A stretch of 64,000 nt of DNA from Gammaproteobacteria bacterium UBA4421 (GTDB lineage Bacteria > Pseudomonadota > Gammaproteobacteria > Pseudomonadales > Azotimanducaceae), in assembly GCA_002389675.1 (NCBI GenBank), contig DGQF01000006.1, positions 9,532 through 73,531 on the forward strand. Reading direction: 5' to 3'. The stretch's first letter is position 1, and each line of letters opens with the position of its first letter. Below the pieces are notes generated by a model, which saw only the letters and a list, made by a program, of their open reading frames with translations, was not told the origin of the DNA and ran no database searches. Shown here piece by piece: positions 31,642 to 42,426 of the stretch. The position numbers and the translations under genes were made by a program.

Positions 31642-31665
31642 CGGATTGGGTAGGGATACAACGTC

Positions 31666-34116
31666 ATGAGCCAAAATGTCCAACGCCATGCAAACTCAAT
31701 GGCATCCTATGGCTTTTGGTTGTTGTTTGGTTCTCCAAGATCAGGCATCAAACCTTTGCAGCCGACAGTCATAGGTGCATTTTGTCTGCTCCTTGTGCTG
31801 CTCAGCGGTGGTATTCAAGCAGCGCAAGCGCCCAGTTTTATGGTGACCGATGTACGGTTACAAGGGTTGCAGCGGGTGTCAGCCGGCACGGTATTCAACT
31901 TGATACCCGTGACGGTTGGTGATCGGTTGGACGCGATGGGCGCGCGCGATGTTGTGCGATCGTTGTTTGCCTCCGGATTTTTCAAAGATGTTCGCTTGGC
32001 CAGAGATGACGGTGTCTTGATTGTGACCATGGTCGAGCGCCCGGCGATCGAATCCATCGAAATCGACGGTAACAAAGCAATTCAAACAGAGGCATTGCTT
32101 GATGGCCTCAAGCAGCAAGGGTTAAGTGAGGGTGAAATTTTCAAGCAGGCGACCTTGGAGCGGGTGGGGCTTGAATTAGAGCGACAGTATGTCGCCCAGG
32201 GACGCTATGGCGCGTCTATTGAAACCGAAATCGAAGATCTACCGCGCAACCGGGTTGATGTGAAGATTCTTATTGAGGAAGGCAAAAATTCAGGGATTCG
32301 CCACCTGAATATCGTCGGTGCTGAGAAGTTCTCCGATGAAGAATTATTGGATGAGTTGGAGTTGCAGCATCCGAGTTTATTGTCGTTTTATAAGAACGAC
32401 GATAAGTACTCACGAGAAAAATTATCAGGTGATCTGGAGACGCTGGAAGCGTTTTACAAAAATCAGGGATTTGCAGACTTTGATATTTATTCAACGCAGG
32501 TCAGTATTACGCCGGATCGCAGCCAAGTGTATATCACGATCGGGGTTGATGAGGGTAGGGTCTATACGATAGGTGAAGTCAATGTGCTGGGAGAACTTGG
32601 CGATGTCAAAGTAGAGGATTTGGAGCGCTTACTGGTGGTTGCCTCCGGCCAACAGTTTGAGCAAGCCCGGATCAAAGCCTCTGAAGACCGTATGACTGCG
32701 GCCCTTGGCAACGGCGGATTCACGTTTGCAACCGCCAGCGGCGTGCCAAAACTGAATGACGACGGTACCGCTGATATCGAATTTTTCGTGAATTCCGGGA
32801 AGCGTGCATATGTCAATCGGATCACGTTCACCGGCAATCAGCTGACACAAGACGAAGTGATGCGGCGAGAAATGCGCCAGATGGAAGGTGGTTGGGCGTC
32901 GACGGCCCAAATTGACAGATCGAAGATGCGCCTGCAGAGGCTAGGATATTTCAAAGGCGTAGACGTCGAAACGCCCCAAGTACCGGGAACCGATGATCTA
33001 ATTGATGTCAATTTTACCGTTGAGGAGCAGCCTTCGGGAAGCATTTCGGCGACTTTGGGCTATGCACAGGGCACCGGCTTGATTTTGGGCGGCAACTACC
33101 AACAATCTAATGTGCTGGGTTCTGGTAACAGCTTGGGAGTGGGTTTGAGCTCCTCCGATTATCAGAAATCGGTGAACTTTAATTACTACAACCCTTATTT
33201 CACGATGGATGGGGTGAGTCGTGGATTTAACCTATTTTTGCGCCGTCTTGACTATGATCAGCGAAATATAGCGCGATACTCAACCGACGCAGCGGGTCTG
33301 GGTGTGTCTTTTGGCTTCCCGATAGGGGAAGTGCAGCGCATTAATTTTGGCTTGCTTGCGGAATGGACGGACATTACCGAAGGGCGCTTTGCAGCACTGG
33401 AGATATCCAATTTCATCCGCACCGAGGGAGAGGAGTCGATTAATTATAAGGCGAATCTGTCCTGGAGCCGTTCGACTTTGAACCGAGGGATTTTTGCAGA
33501 TCGGGGTACCTCGCAAAGCTTTGCCTTTGAGATGGCAGTACCGGGAAGTGATCTGAATTTCTACAAAATAAACTATACGGCCGAGCGATATTTTCCGCTA
33601 ACGCAAACATTTACCCTGCGATTGCGCACTGAGTTGGGTTTTGGTGATGGTTATGGATCGACGGGGCAACTGCCGTTTTACGAAAATTTCTTTGCAGGAG
33701 GGTTTGGCTCAATTCGAGGGTTTGAAAACTCGACATTAGGACCGCGAAGTACCGCTCCGTTAGATGAGAATGGTCAACCTATTTTCTTTCGCGATGATGA
33801 CGGTGACCCCTTAGGCGGTAACCTGTTGATCGAGGCTACGGCGGAGTTGATTTTCCCGTTTCCGTTTGTTGAGGATAATCGTCAATTTCGTCCGGCTATT
33901 TTCTTCGACGTCGGTAATGTGTTTAACACCCGATGTGCGAAGGTTGCGGTGAACTGTTTTGGCTTTGATGTTGATCAACTGCGTTATTCTGTGGGATTTG
34001 GGGTCAGTTGGCTGACAGGCCTTGGTCCGATGACGTTTGCGATAGCCAAGCCGTTTCAAACACAGGATTTTGATGAAGAAGAACGGTTTCAGTTTGAACT
34101 TGGTCGTACTTTCTGA
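31666..34116 (+). CDS. bamA: Outer membrane protein assembly factor BamA
   Basis: BamA is the outer-membrane insertase core of the Bam complex. A signal peptide (hydrophobic TVIGAFCLLLVLLSGGIQA, preceded by an unusually long N-terminal stretch of about 34 residues) is followed by five POTRA domains (about residues 55-460) and a 16-strand barrel. The barrel carries the conserved L6 motif SIRGFENSTLGPR. The last residue is Phe (FELGRTF), the expected barrel C-terminal signal. In-frame ATG at 31699 (MASYGFW) would shorten the leader. 816 residues. Confidence 0.97.
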   Translation: MSQNVQRHANSMASYGFWLLFGSPRSGIKPLQPTVIGAFCLLLVLLSGGIQAAQAPSFMVTDVRLQGLQRVSAGTVFNLIPVTVGDRLDAMGARDVVRSLFASGFFKDVRLARDDGVLIVTMVERPAIESIEIDGNKAIQTEALLDGLKQQGLSEGEIFKQATLERVGLELERQYVAQGRYGASIETEIEDLPRNRVDVKILIEEGKNSGIRHLNIVGAEKFSDEELLDELELQHPSLLSFYKNDDKYSREKLSGDLETLEAFYKNQGFADFDIYSTQVSITPDRSQVYITIGVDEGRVYTIGEVNVLGELGDVKVEDLERLLVVASGQQFEQARIKASEDRMTAALGNGGFTFATASGVPKLNDDGTADIEFFVNSGKRAYVNRITFTGNQLTQDEVMRREMRQMEGGWASTAQIDRSKMRLQRLGYFKGVDVETPQVPGTDDLIDVNFTVEEQPSGSISATLGYAQGTGLILGGNYQQSNVLGSGNSLGVGLSSSDYQKSVNFNYYNPYFTMDGVSRGFNLFLRRLDYDQRNIARYSTDAAGLGVSFGFPIGEVQRINFGLLAEWTDITEGRFAALEISNFIRTEGEESINYKANLSWSRSTLNRGIFADRGTSQSFAFEMAVPGSDLNFYKINYTAERYFPLTQTFTLRLRTELGFGDGYGSTGQLPFYENFFAGGFGSIRGFENSTLGPRSTAPLDENGQPIFFRDDDGDPLGGNLLIEATAELIFPFPFVEDNRQFRPAIFFDVGNVFNTRCAKVAVNCFGFDVDQLRYSVGFGVSWLTGLGPMTFAIAKPFQTQDFDEEERFQFELGRTF

Positions 34117-34200
34117 GGTAGAATACTGGCCACTAGTAGCTCGGGGGAATTATCCCTTGAGAATTTTGCCTGTTTTTAGGGCGTTGAGTAGGAGTGGGTG

Positions 34201-34710
34201 ATGATTAAAAAACTTTTGCAACTGGCGATTGTCAGTGTCACGTTCATGACGGGCGTTGTGCATGCGGAAGTCAAGATTGTGGTGTTGGACTCTGTTCGTG
34301 CCATATTAGAAAGTGATGAAGCAAAGTTGTTGGTAGACGCCGCAAATAAAGAGATGGAAGTTGAGCAAAATGAACTGCGAAGTATGGCGGAAGAGATGCA
34401 AAGTCTTGGCACCAAACTTCAGACAGACGGTGAAGTCATGGCCGCCAGCGAGCAGCGCAAAATGCAAAAAGACATAGAGGACTTGCAGGCCGATCTGCAG
34501 TTTCGGTCGCAGCGATTGCAAAAAGAAGTGCAGGATAAGCGTCAAGAAATTTTGCAGGCGTTGGCACCAAAATTTGACACTGTGTTGAAAGATATTGTGC
34601 AGGTGGATCAGATCGACTTCATCATGGCGCCTAATGCGTTGCAGTATGCGAATTCCAAGTGGGACATTACGCGTCGCGTTACGGAAAAGATGAACGAACA
34701 GCGCGACTAA
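34201..34710 (+). CDS. skp: Periplasmic chaperone Skp/OmpH
   Basis: Skp is a trimeric periplasmic holdase that carries unfolded outer-membrane proteins to Bam. A signal peptide (KKLLQLAIVSVTFMTGVVHA) is followed by the OmpH-type EVKIVVLDSVRAI strand and long coiled-coil helices rich in Glu, Gln and Lys. ATG at 34201 has AGGAG six bases upstream; a GTG one codon earlier is too close to it. 169 residues. It lies between bamA and lpxD, as in E. coli and Pseudomonas. Confidence 0.93.
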   Translation: MIKKLLQLAIVSVTFMTGVVHAEVKIVVLDSVRAILESDEAKLLVDAANKEMEVEQNELRSMAEEMQSLGTKLQTDGEVMAASEQRKMQKDIEDLQADLQFRSQRLQKEVQDKRQEILQALAPKFDTVLKDIVQVDQIDFIMAPNALQYANSKWDITRRVTEKMNEQRD

Positions 34711-34711
34711 T

Positions 34712-35749
34712 TTGGGTTGCAAAATTGTGCATACCCTCGCTGATATTGCTGACCACATTGGTGCGCAAACAGTCGGAAATGTGGAGCTTGAGATAACGGG
34801 GCTGGGTAGCTTGCAAAATGCTACACCGTCGCAGGTCAGTCATCTGTCCAGTCCAAGTTATCGCCCTTTGTTGAAGGAGACTCGAGCTGGTGCCGTCATA
34901 TTAAAGGCGCAAGATGCGCAAAACTGCCCAGTACCTGCACTGATTGTTGACAATCCTTATCTGGCATTCGCCAGTGTATCCCAGCTGTTTAAATCCAAAG
35001 ATCACCTAAATGTGGGCAGGCATCCCAGTGCCCTGATTGGCGACGATTGTCAGATTGATGCCGGGGCGTCAATTGGCGCTGGCGTGGTGATCGGCAACGG
35101 GTGTTCGATTGGCCCGGGCGTGCGGATTTTCCCCTACAGTAGTCTGGGGGAACGCTGCGTTTTGGGCGCAGATGTTACCTTGCATGCTCGAAGTACGCTC
35201 TACAACGACGTGAAAGTTGGCGCCCGCAGCATACTGCACAGTGGCTGTGTGATTGGTGCGGATGGATTTGGCTACACGCCGGATCAGCAGGGGCACCTGC
35301 ACGAGATTGCGCAATTGGGAGGTGTTTGGATCGGCGAAGACGTGAGTGTCGGTGCGTCGAGCACAATCGATTGTGGCGCCATAGAGGATACCGTTATCGA
35401 AGATGGGGTTAAAATCGATAATCAGGTGCAGGTAGGCCATAATTGCCGCGTGGGCGCGCACTCGCTGCTTTGTGGATGTGTGGGTATTGCAGGTAGCTCA
35501 GTGATTGGGCGTCATTGTGTGCTCGCCGGCGGTGTGGGTGTTGGCGGGAGTAAACCTGTGACTTTGTGTGATCACGTGATGGTCACGGCCTATACTCCGG
35601 TGACGCAGTCGATCACTACGCCGGGCGTTTATTCTGGTACGGTTGTCGTGCACGAACACAGCCTTTGGCGTCGCAACGCGCTGCGCTTTTCCGCATTGGA
35701 TCAACTGTTCAAGCGGGTAAAGTCGCTGGAAATCCTGCAAAACAAATAA
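34712..35749 (+). CDS. lpxD: UDP-3-O-acylglucosamine N-acyltransferase LpxD
   Basis: LpxD adds the second 3-hydroxyacyl chain in lipid A synthesis. An N-terminal uridine-binding domain is followed by hexapeptide repeats of a left-handed beta-helix (IGDDCQIDAGASIGAGVVIG and so on). The catalytic His is in the region DNQVQVGHNCRVGAHS. The 345 residues match. TTG at 34712 is the longest start; GTG at 34727 (MHTLADIADHIGA) fits the family N-terminus equally well and cannot be excluded. Confidence 0.95.
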   Translation: MGCKIVHTLADIADHIGAQTVGNVELEITGLGSLQNATPSQVSHLSSPSYRPLLKETRAGAVILKAQDAQNCPVPALIVDNPYLAFASVSQLFKSKDHLNVGRHPSALIGDDCQIDAGASIGAGVVIGNGCSIGPGVRIFPYSSLGERCVLGADVTLHARSTLYNDVKVGARSILHSGCVIGADGFGYTPDQQGHLHEIAQLGGVWIGEDVSVGASSTIDCGAIEDTVIEDGVKIDNQVQVGHNCRVGAHSLLCGCVGIAGSSVIGRHCVLAGGVGVGGSKPVTLCDHVMVTAYTPVTQSITTPGVYSGTVVVHEHSLWRRNALRFSALDQLFKRVKSLEILQNK

Positions 35750-35786
35750 ACTCTTTTCAAACCTCTTAAATTTTGTGAGCAATGCT

Positions 35787-36245
35787 ATGACCGACAGGGC
35801 CTCCGGTGGAAAAATCATTAACGAATTATTTGCCTATTTACCGCATCGGTACCCGTTTTTAATGGTGGATCGGGTCACCCAATTGGTTGTTGGTGAGTCT
35901 GTTGAGGGCTTCAAAAACGTCACCATTAATGAGGAGATGTTTAATGGCCATTTTCCAGGGCAACCAATTTTACCCGGTGTGGTCATACTCGAGGCTATGG
36001 CGCAGTTGTCGGGCGTCTTGGCTTTCGAAACCAAGGGAGTTTTGCCCGTGGATGGGGTTAACTATTTGTTCGGTGGCGTTGAGAAAGCTCGATTTCGTCG
36101 GCCGGTGATACCAGGCGACCGGCTGGACATGCGCAGCAAAATTCTAGCGAACCGGACTATCATGATGAAGTTTGACTGTTCAGCCTACGTAGACGGCGAA
36201 TTGGCCTGTTCTGCGATTTTATCGGTGGTTGAGCAGCGAGCATGA
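35787..36245 (+). CDS. fabZ: (3R)-hydroxyacyl-[acyl-carrier-protein] dehydratase FabZ
   Basis: FabZ dehydrates beta-hydroxyacyl-ACP in fatty acid elongation. Motifs are [13 protein letters not shown] and the catalytic-His [20 protein letters not shown] with its Glu. ATG at 35787 ([15 protein letters not shown]) is favoured because GTGAG lies seven bases upstream and the length (152) equals the family; the open frame also allows GTG at 35775. It overlaps lpxA as ATGA. Confidence 0.95.
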   Translation: MTDRASGGKIINELFAYLPHRYPFLMVDRVTQLVVGESVEGFKNVTINEEMFNGHFPGQPILPGVVILEAMAQLSGVLAFETKGVLPVDGVNYLFGGVEKARFRRPVIPGDRLDMRSKILANRTIMMKFDCSAYVDGELACSAILSVVEQRA

Positions 36246-37036
36246 TCGATCCGCGGGCGATAATTGATCCTTCAGCCAAGTTGGGCCAGGACGTTTCTGT
36301 TGGCCCATGGACAACCATCGGTCCGCATGTCGAGTTGGGTGATGGGGTCCAGGTCGCCTCTCATGTTGTCTTGAAAGGCCCAACAAAAATTGGTGCTGGC
36401 GTGAAAATATTTCAATTTTCAACCGTCGGCGAGGATACGCCTGCGTTTGCTTTTGCTGGTGAAGAAACGTTTTGCGATATTGGTGAGCATACGGTTATCA
36501 GGGAAGGGGTTACCATCCATCGGGGTATGGCCGCTGGAGGCACTGGTCGAACGACAGTGGGTAAGCACTGTTTATTGATGGCCTATGTGCATATCGGGCA
36601 CGACTGTGTGGTGGGTGACCATGTGGTTATGGCGAATAATGCCTCAATTGCTGGGCATGTGACGGTTGGTGATTATGCTAATTTTGGCGGATACAGTGGC
36701 GTGCCTCAGTTTCGCCAGATCGGCGCCCATACCCACATTGCAGGCATGAGTTTGGTGCTCAAAGATGTGCCCGCATTTGTGACGGTCAGTGGAAACCCAG
36801 CATCTGCGGTGGGGCTTAACATTGAAGGGATGAAGCGGCGGGGCTACCAAAAAAATTCAATACAGGCATTGCGCAACGCTTATCGGTTGGTCTACCGCAG
36901 AGAGTTGTTGTTAAAAGATGCCTTAGCTGCGCTGGCTGCAACGAGAGAGAGTGAGCCTGAAGTTGATATGTTTGTAAGCTCGATTGAATCCTCCACGGTA
37001 GGAATCATTCGAGGACGTTCTGCGTCGCGCGAGTGA
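36242..37036 (+). CDS. lpxA: Acyl-[ACP]-UDP-N-acetylglucosamine O-acyltransferase LpxA
   Basis: LpxA carries out the first step of lipid A synthesis. Hexapeptide repeats start at residue 1 ([20 protein letters not shown]). The catalytic His is in LMAYVHIGHDCVVGD near residue 125, and the helical C-terminal domain follows GMKRRGYQKNSIQALRNAYR. The 264 residues match E. coli (262). Its ATG overlaps the fabZ stop. Confidence 0.97.
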   Translation: MIDPRAIIDPSAKLGQDVSVGPWTTIGPHVELGDGVQVASHVVLKGPTKIGAGVKIFQFSTVGEDTPAFAFAGEETFCDIGEHTVIREGVTIHRGMAAGGTGRTTVGKHCLLMAYVHIGHDCVVGDHVVMANNASIAGHVTVGDYANFGGYSGVPQFRQIGAHTHIAGMSLVLKDVPAFVTVSGNPASAVGLNIEGMKRRGYQKNSIQALRNAYRLVYRRELLLKDALAALAATRESEPEVDMFVSSIESSTVGIIRGRSASRE

Positions 37037-37058
37037 CTGATAAGGCAAGGTTATTCCT

Positions 37059-38225
37059 GTGCCCTTGAAGGTGGGTATTCTGGCAGGCGAGCCCTCTGGT
37101 GACGCCCTAGGGGCCGGTTTGATGCGTGCTTTGCAGTCGCGGTGCAGTAATGACCAAGAGCCCATTCAATTTATGGGTGTGGGTGGGCCGCACATGCAAG
37201 CCCAAGCATTGCAATGCTTTGCTGATATTGACTCATTGGCGGTTAACGGTTTCCGCGATCCAATTTTACAGCTACCCCGGCTGGTCCTGCTGTTGCGTCA
37301 TTTAATCAATGAATTTGTCGCTGCCGATATTGATGTGTTTGTTGGGATCGATTTCAATGTTTTCAACTTCATTTTAGAAGCCGCGCTGAAGCGGCGAGGG
37401 ATAAAAACGATTCACTATGTGAGTCCGTCGGTATATGCCTGGCGCGCGGGTCGTACAAAAAGGGTGGCTAAAAGTGCCGACTTGCTCTTGTGTTTATACC
37501 CTTTCGAACCCGACTTTTATCTGGGTTTGCCGGTCAAGGCGGAGTTTGTGGGCCATCCGCTTGCGGATGAGATCTCTCCCGGGTCGGTTGACGGGTCGGC
37601 TCGAGCCGCTGCCCGGGTTGCGCTGGAGATTGAAGACGAGCAGACAGTTCTGGCGCTTTTGCCCGGCAGTCGGTCCGGCGAGGTGGCATTGATGATCGAG
37701 CCGTTTTTGGCCGCCGCAAAATTATTCAGTGAGGCTCATCCGAACACGATGGTTGTGATTCCCTGCTTACGTCCGGCGTTGCGTGCGCGCATAGAACAGG
37801 CGCTGGTGGGTGCTCCAGGATTACGGGTGACGCTCTATGATGGCCATGCACGTCGAGCCTTGATCGCAGCAGATATCGCGCTGGTAAAATCCGGCACCAG
37901 TACGCTAGAGGCAATGTTGTTGCGTTGCCCGATGGTTGTGGGTTACCGCTTAGGGGCATTGAGTTATCAGTTGGCCAAGCGGGTTGTGCGGACGCCTTAT
38001 GTGGCGTTACCGAATATTTTAGCCGGTCGAGAACTAGTGCCGGAGTTGTTGCAAGACGCCGCCACTGGGCCTGCGCTGGCAAAAGCCCTCGAACAGCAAT
38101 TGCACAAGGCACGTAACAGTCGTGACTACGCAGAGGCAGCGGTGCATTTGCACGCTCAATTAGGTCAGGGTGCGGATGCCAAGGCTGCTGCTGCCGTGCT
38201 AGAGTTACTTGGCCATTCGCCATAG
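37059..38225 (+). CDS. lpxB: Lipid-A-disaccharide synthase LpxB
   Basis: LpxB joins lipid X and UDP-diacylglucosamine to form the lipid A disaccharide. Motifs are LAGEPSGDALGAGLMRAL at the N-terminus, FVGIDFNVFN, HYVSPSVYAWRAGR and LLPGSRSGEV. The C-terminal GT-B half has LVKSGTSTLEAMLLRCPMVV. The 388 residues are normal. The start is GTG at 37059, with AAGG upstream. Confidence 0.96.
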   Translation: MPLKVGILAGEPSGDALGAGLMRALQSRCSNDQEPIQFMGVGGPHMQAQALQCFADIDSLAVNGFRDPILQLPRLVLLLRHLINEFVAADIDVFVGIDFNVFNFILEAALKRRGIKTIHYVSPSVYAWRAGRTKRVAKSADLLLCLYPFEPDFYLGLPVKAEFVGHPLADEISPGSVDGSARAAARVALEIEDEQTVLALLPGSRSGEVALMIEPFLAAAKLFSEAHPNTMVVIPCLRPALRARIEQALVGAPGLRVTLYDGHARRALIAADIALVKSGTSTLEAMLLRCPMVVGYRLGALSYQLAKRVVRTPYVALPNILAGRELVPELLQDAATGPALAKALEQQLHKARNSRDYAEAAVHLHAQLGQGADAKAAAAVLELLGHSP

Positions 38226-38318
38226 TTTGTTGCTCGGGAGCAAGATGGATTGCCGCTGTAAAATCGGGGTTGCCTCGGCTGTTTTAATCAGACCTTTGTT
38301 TAATCGAGCGTATGTTCG

Positions 38319-38939
38319 ATGACAGAGTATGCGCTTGGGCCTTGGCAAGCGGGTCTGCATGCCGGTATAGACGAAGTTGGCATAGGTCCGCTAGCGGGAC
38401 CAGTGGTTGCTGCGGCGGTATTGTTGGATCCGAATCGGCCAATAGCGGCGCTGCAAGACTCTAAAATGTTATCGCCTGCTCGACGTGAAGATTTGGCGCT
38501 GTTGATCCAGCAGCGCGCCTTAGACTCCGCTGTTGGTTGGGCCAGCGTGGCCGAGGTGGATGAACTGAATATTTTGCGTGCGAGTCACGTGGCGATGCAA
38601 AGAGCCTTTAGACAACTATCTGTGCCAGTGAATTTGATTTTGATCGACGGAAACAAAACGCCTTGTTTTGATGTCCCCAGCGTCGCTGTTGTGAAAGGCG
38701 ATAAGAAAATACCGCAAATCAGTGCCGCCTCTATTTTAGCTAAAGTTGCCCGTGATGCAGAAATGGTGGCGCTGGATCTACGTTATCCCGAATACGGTTT
38801 TGCCAAGCATAAAGGTTATCCGACCAAAGCTCATTTGGCGGCGTTAGCGGTGCACGGTGTGACACCTCACCACCGGAGAAGTTTTGGGCCTGTGCGCCAC
38901 GTATTGGGGATCAACGAAGCCCAGCGGGAGGCGAGATGA
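38319..38939 (+). CDS. rnhB: Ribonuclease HII
   Basis: RNase HII cuts RNA in RNA-DNA hybrids and at single ribonucleotides in DNA. The active-site [19 protein letters not shown] (Asp, Glu) lies near residues 16-34, with further Asp residues in LILIDGNK and AKVARDAEM. The 206 residues match. ATG at 38319 gives MTEYALGPW. The 3' end overlaps dnaE by 4 bp. Confidence 0.95.
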   Translation: MTEYALGPWQAGLHAGIDEVGIGPLAGPVVAAAVLLDPNRPIAALQDSKMLSPARREDLALLIQQRALDSAVGWASVAEVDELNILRASHVAMQRAFRQLSVPVNLILIDGNKTPCFDVPSVAVVKGDKKIPQISAASILAKVARDAEMVALDLRYPEYGFAKHKGYPTKAHLAALAVHGVTPHHRRSFGPVRHVLGINEAQREAR

Positions 38940-41900
38940 GCCCGCACAGCACACAATTTATACATTTACACGTGCATAGCGAATTTTCACTGGCAGACAG
39001 TTTGTTGAAAGTGAAACCGCTGGTGAAGCATTTGGCGGCGGAAGATTTTCCGGCATTGGCGCTAACTGACGCGGGTAATCTGTTTGGACTGGTCAAATTT
39101 TACGAGGCTTGCTTGGGTCAAGGAATTAAGCCTTTACTTGGCGCAGAGGTGCGCGTGGTGGCCAGTGATGAGGATGAGCAAACCGGCAAGCGCTTGGTTC
39201 TGCTCGCGATGAATCCAGTCGGGTACGCCAATCTGCTTAAGTTAGTGTCCGCCGGTTATACCACCGTCGCTGAGCGGGGCCGTCTGTCGCAGGCCGATGT
39301 CTTTGCCGCAAACGAAGGGTTGATTGCCCTCTCTGGCGGTGTTGCCGGCCACTTGTGGCATCTTGCGCAGAATAACGATCCGTCGCCTCTAGTGCATCGC
39401 GTTAATCAATGGAAACAGGTTTTTGGAGACCGTTATTATTTGGAGTTGACGCGTACGGGGCGCTCTGATGAAGAAGCTGTGCTGCATCGCTTGGTCGATA
39501 TTGCCTCACAACTGAACGTCGGTGTGGTGGCGACTAACGATGTCTGTTTCATGCAGGCGCAGGATTATGAAGCTCATGAAACGCGCGTTTGTATCGCTGA
39601 AGGGCGAGCGTTGGACGATCCGCGGCGCGAGCGTCGCTATAGTGATCAACAATATCTAAAGACCACTCAAGAGATGACTGAGCTGTTTTCTGATTTGCCT
39701 GAGGCGTTGTCTAATACGGTTGAAATTGCCAAGCGATGTAGCGTCCCAGTCGAATTGGGCACCTATTATCTACCCGATTATCCTATCCCGGCCGACGCCA
39801 CGCTAGAAAGTTTTTTGCAGCAGACCGCTCAAGAAGGGTTAGCTAGACGAATCGCAGATCGAGGTTTGTTGGCGCAAGATGCCAGCTTGCAGGATTATGA
39901 AGCGCGCTTAGATTTTGAGTTGAACGTCATTAACCAGATGGGGTTCGCAGGCTATTTTCTAATTGTCATGGAATTCATCGCCTGGGCCAAAAAAGAGGCT
40001 ATTCCTGTGGGTCCCGGACGCGGCTCCGGGGCAGGTTCACTGGTTGCTTATTGTCTAGAGATTACGGATCTGGATCCGCTGGAATATGATTTATTATTTG
40101 AGCGTTTTTTGAATCCAGAGCGGGTGTCAATGCCTGACTTTGACGTGGATTTTTGTATGGAAGGTCGCGACCGGGTGATTGCGCACGTGAGTGAGCATTA
40201 CGGGCAAAACGCGGTCAGTCAAATCATCACTTTTGGCACCATGGCGGCCAAGGCCGTGGTGAGAGATGTCGCGAGAGTTCAGGGCAAACCTTATGGGTTA
40301 GCCGATAAATTGTCTAAGCTGATTCCGTTTGAAGTTGGCATGACGCTGAACAAGGCGATGGAGGAAAGTTCAGATTTAAAGACGTTTGTCGAAAGCTCTG
40401 ATGAAGCTGGTGAGATCATGGATATGGCGTACAAGCTGGAAGGCATTGTGCGTAACGTGGGCCGTCATGCCGGAGGCGTTGTCATCGCGCCGAGTGCGCT
40501 CACTGATTTTGTGCCGCTTTACACAGAAGAATTAGGTGGCGCGTTGGTGTCTCAATTCGACAAAGATGATGTTGAGCGCGCAGGCTTGGTCAAGTTTGAC
40601 TTTTTGGGCCTCAAGACGTTAACCATCATTGATTGGACGGTCCAGGCGATTAATGCCAGCCGCGCTGAGGGTGAACCGGTTATAGATATCGCGCGTATTC
40701 CGCTAGATGACCCAGCCACGTTTAAGTTGTTGCGAGCGGCGGATACCACCGGAATATTCCAGCTTGAATCTCGCGGCATGAAAGACCTTATCGCGAAGTT
40801 AAAGCCGGACAATATCAATGACATTATCGCATTGGTGGCATTGTTTCGACCCGGCCCACTGCAGTCTGGCGCTGATGCGGACTATATCAATAGAAAGCAT
40901 AAGATAGAGCCTGTGGTCTATCCGCACAAAAAGCTGGAGCCTGTATTGGAGGGCACCTATGGCGTTGTCCTATACCAAGAACAGGTGATGCAAGTGGCGC
41001 AGGAGCTGGCGGGTTTCAGTTTAGGCCAAGCGGATTTGTTGCGGCGGGCGATGGGCAAGAAAAAGCCCGAAGAGATGGCGCGGGTGCGTGACCAATTTCT
41101 GACCGGTACGGCAGATCATGGCATCGATTCAAAGCTGGCTAACGAGATTTTTGATCTCATGGAAAAATTTGCCGGTTATGCATTCAACAAATCGCACTCT
41201 GCGACTTATGCGGTGGTTAGTTTTCAAACCGCGTGGTTAAAGACGCATCATCCGGCGGCATTTATGGCGGCTAACCTTTCCGCTGAAATGCAGAATATTG
41301 ATCGAATTGTCATCTTGGTGGATGAACTGCGTCAGATGGAGGTGGCGCTTTTGCCGCCAAGTGTGAATCTCAGTGAATACCGATTTTCGGCAGAAGATAA
41401 TCGAATTGTATATGGCTTAGGCGCGGTCAGGGGAGTGGGTGAAGGACCCGTTGCCGCAATTGTTGAAGCGCGAGCGGCCGGAAAATTTGTGGATTTATAT
41501 GATTTTTGTCGCCGTATAGATGGCAAGAAACTTAATAAACGTGTGCTCGAGGCGCTGATTACTTCGGGTGCAATGGACGAATTTGGTGGTCCTGAAGAAG
41601 ATTTGAATGCCATCCGTGCGCGGCTTCGAGCGACATTGCCGCTAGCGCTGCACAGCGCCGAGCAACAGGCCAATGATGCGGCGGCTGGGATTACTGATAT
41701 GTTTGGTGGTATAGACGGCGCTAAAACGGATGACCGTGTTGACCCAGTGTCGGCCCCACCGCTGTCCAATCGTGAGCGCTTGCAGGGTGAAAAAGACGCG
41801 CTTGGGCTTTATCTCACCGGGCATCCGATTGGTGACTATGAGCATGAGCTGCGTTTTTTTTGCAAACGTAAAATTAACGATCTGCGTGCTGAAAAAAAGA

Positions 41901-42415
41901 CGCAATGGGTCAGTGGCATGGTCGTGAGCTCGCGAGTGATGAAAAGTCGGCGGGGCGCACCCATGTGTTTTCTGGTTTTGGATGATCGCAGTGCTCGTCT
42001 TGAGGTCTCGTTGTTTCCGGAGGCCTTTGAAAAATTTGGGTCAAAAATTGTAAAAGATGAGCTTTTGGTGATTGAGGGGGAAGTGCAAGCTGACGATTTT
42101 TCAGGTGGATTGGCTTTGCGCGCGGAAAAAGTCTATTCGATTGCGCAAGCTCGTCAGAAATTCAGCGAAGGTGTGGTGATCGATTTTCGTCAGAATCAGC
42201 TGCCCTCAAATTTCGGTGCTCGGCTCAAGCAAGTGATTACACCTTATCGTGCTTCAACTGACGGCTGTCCCATTAAAGTCTGGTACGCCGCGAGTGATGC
42301 CCAGGCACGTATTCATTTGGGAGAGAATTGGCAGGTGCAGGCGCATGATGAACTGTTAAGGCACTTGAACCGTGAATTCGATGATTGTGCGCGGCTGGAT
42401 TACACCCGTTCTTAA
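38936..42415 (+). CDS. dnaE: DNA polymerase III alpha subunit DnaE
   Basis: DnaE is the replicative polymerase catalytic subunit. The N-terminal PHP domain begins with [20 protein letters not shown]. The palm contains [20 protein letters not shown] and the catalytic PDFDVDFC (about residues 398-405). HhH and OB domains lie in the C-terminal third ([20 protein letters not shown]). The 1159 residues match DnaE1. The accA gene that usually follows is absent; tilS begins 11 bp after the stop. Confidence 0.98.
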   Translation: MSPHSTQFIHLHVHSEFSLADSLLKVKPLVKHLAAEDFPALALTDAGNLFGLVKFYEACLGQGIKPLLGAEVRVVASDEDEQTGKRLVLLAMNPVGYANLLKLVSAGYTTVAERGRLSQADVFAANEGLIALSGGVAGHLWHLAQNNDPSPLVHRVNQWKQVFGDRYYLELTRTGRSDEEAVLHRLVDIASQLNVGVVATNDVCFMQAQDYEAHETRVCIAEGRALDDPRRERRYSDQQYLKTTQEMTELFSDLPEALSNTVEIAKRCSVPVELGTYYLPDYPIPADATLESFLQQTAQEGLARRIADRGLLAQDASLQDYEARLDFELNVINQMGFAGYFLIVMEFIAWAKKEAIPVGPGRGSGAGSLVAYCLEITDLDPLEYDLLFERFLNPERVSMPDFDVDFCMEGRDRVIAHVSEHYGQNAVSQIITFGTMAAKAVVRDVARVQGKPYGLADKLSKLIPFEVGMTLNKAMEESSDLKTFVESSDEAGEIMDMAYKLEGIVRNVGRHAGGVVIAPSALTDFVPLYTEELGGALVSQFDKDDVERAGLVKFDFLGLKTLTIIDWTVQAINASRAEGEPVIDIARIPLDDPATFKLLRAADTTGIFQLESRGMKDLIAKLKPDNINDIIALVALFRPGPLQSGADADYINRKHKIEPVVYPHKKLEPVLEGTYGVVLYQEQVMQVAQELAGFSLGQADLLRRAMGKKKPEEMARVRDQFLTGTADHGIDSKLANEIFDLMEKFAGYAFNKSHSATYAVVSFQTAWLKTHHPAAFMAANLSAEMQNIDRIVILVDELRQMEVALLPPSVNLSEYRFSAEDNRIVYGLGAVRGVGEGPVAAIVEARAAGKFVDLYDFCRRIDGKKLNKRVLEALITSGAMDEFGGPEEDLNAIRARLRATLPLALHSAEQQANDAAAGITDMFGGIDGAKTDDRVDPVSAPPLSNRERLQGEKDALGLYLTGHPIGDYEHELRFFCKRKINDLRAEKKTQWVSGMVVSSRVMKSRRGAPMCFLVLDDRSARLEVSLFPEAFEKFGSKIVKDELLVIEGEVQADDFSGGLALRAEKVYSIAQARQKFSEGVVIDFRQNQLPSNFGARLKQVITPYRASTDGCPIKVWYAASDAQARIHLGENWQVQAHDELLRHLNREFDDCARLDYTRS

Positions 42416-42426
42416 GGGAGGATCTG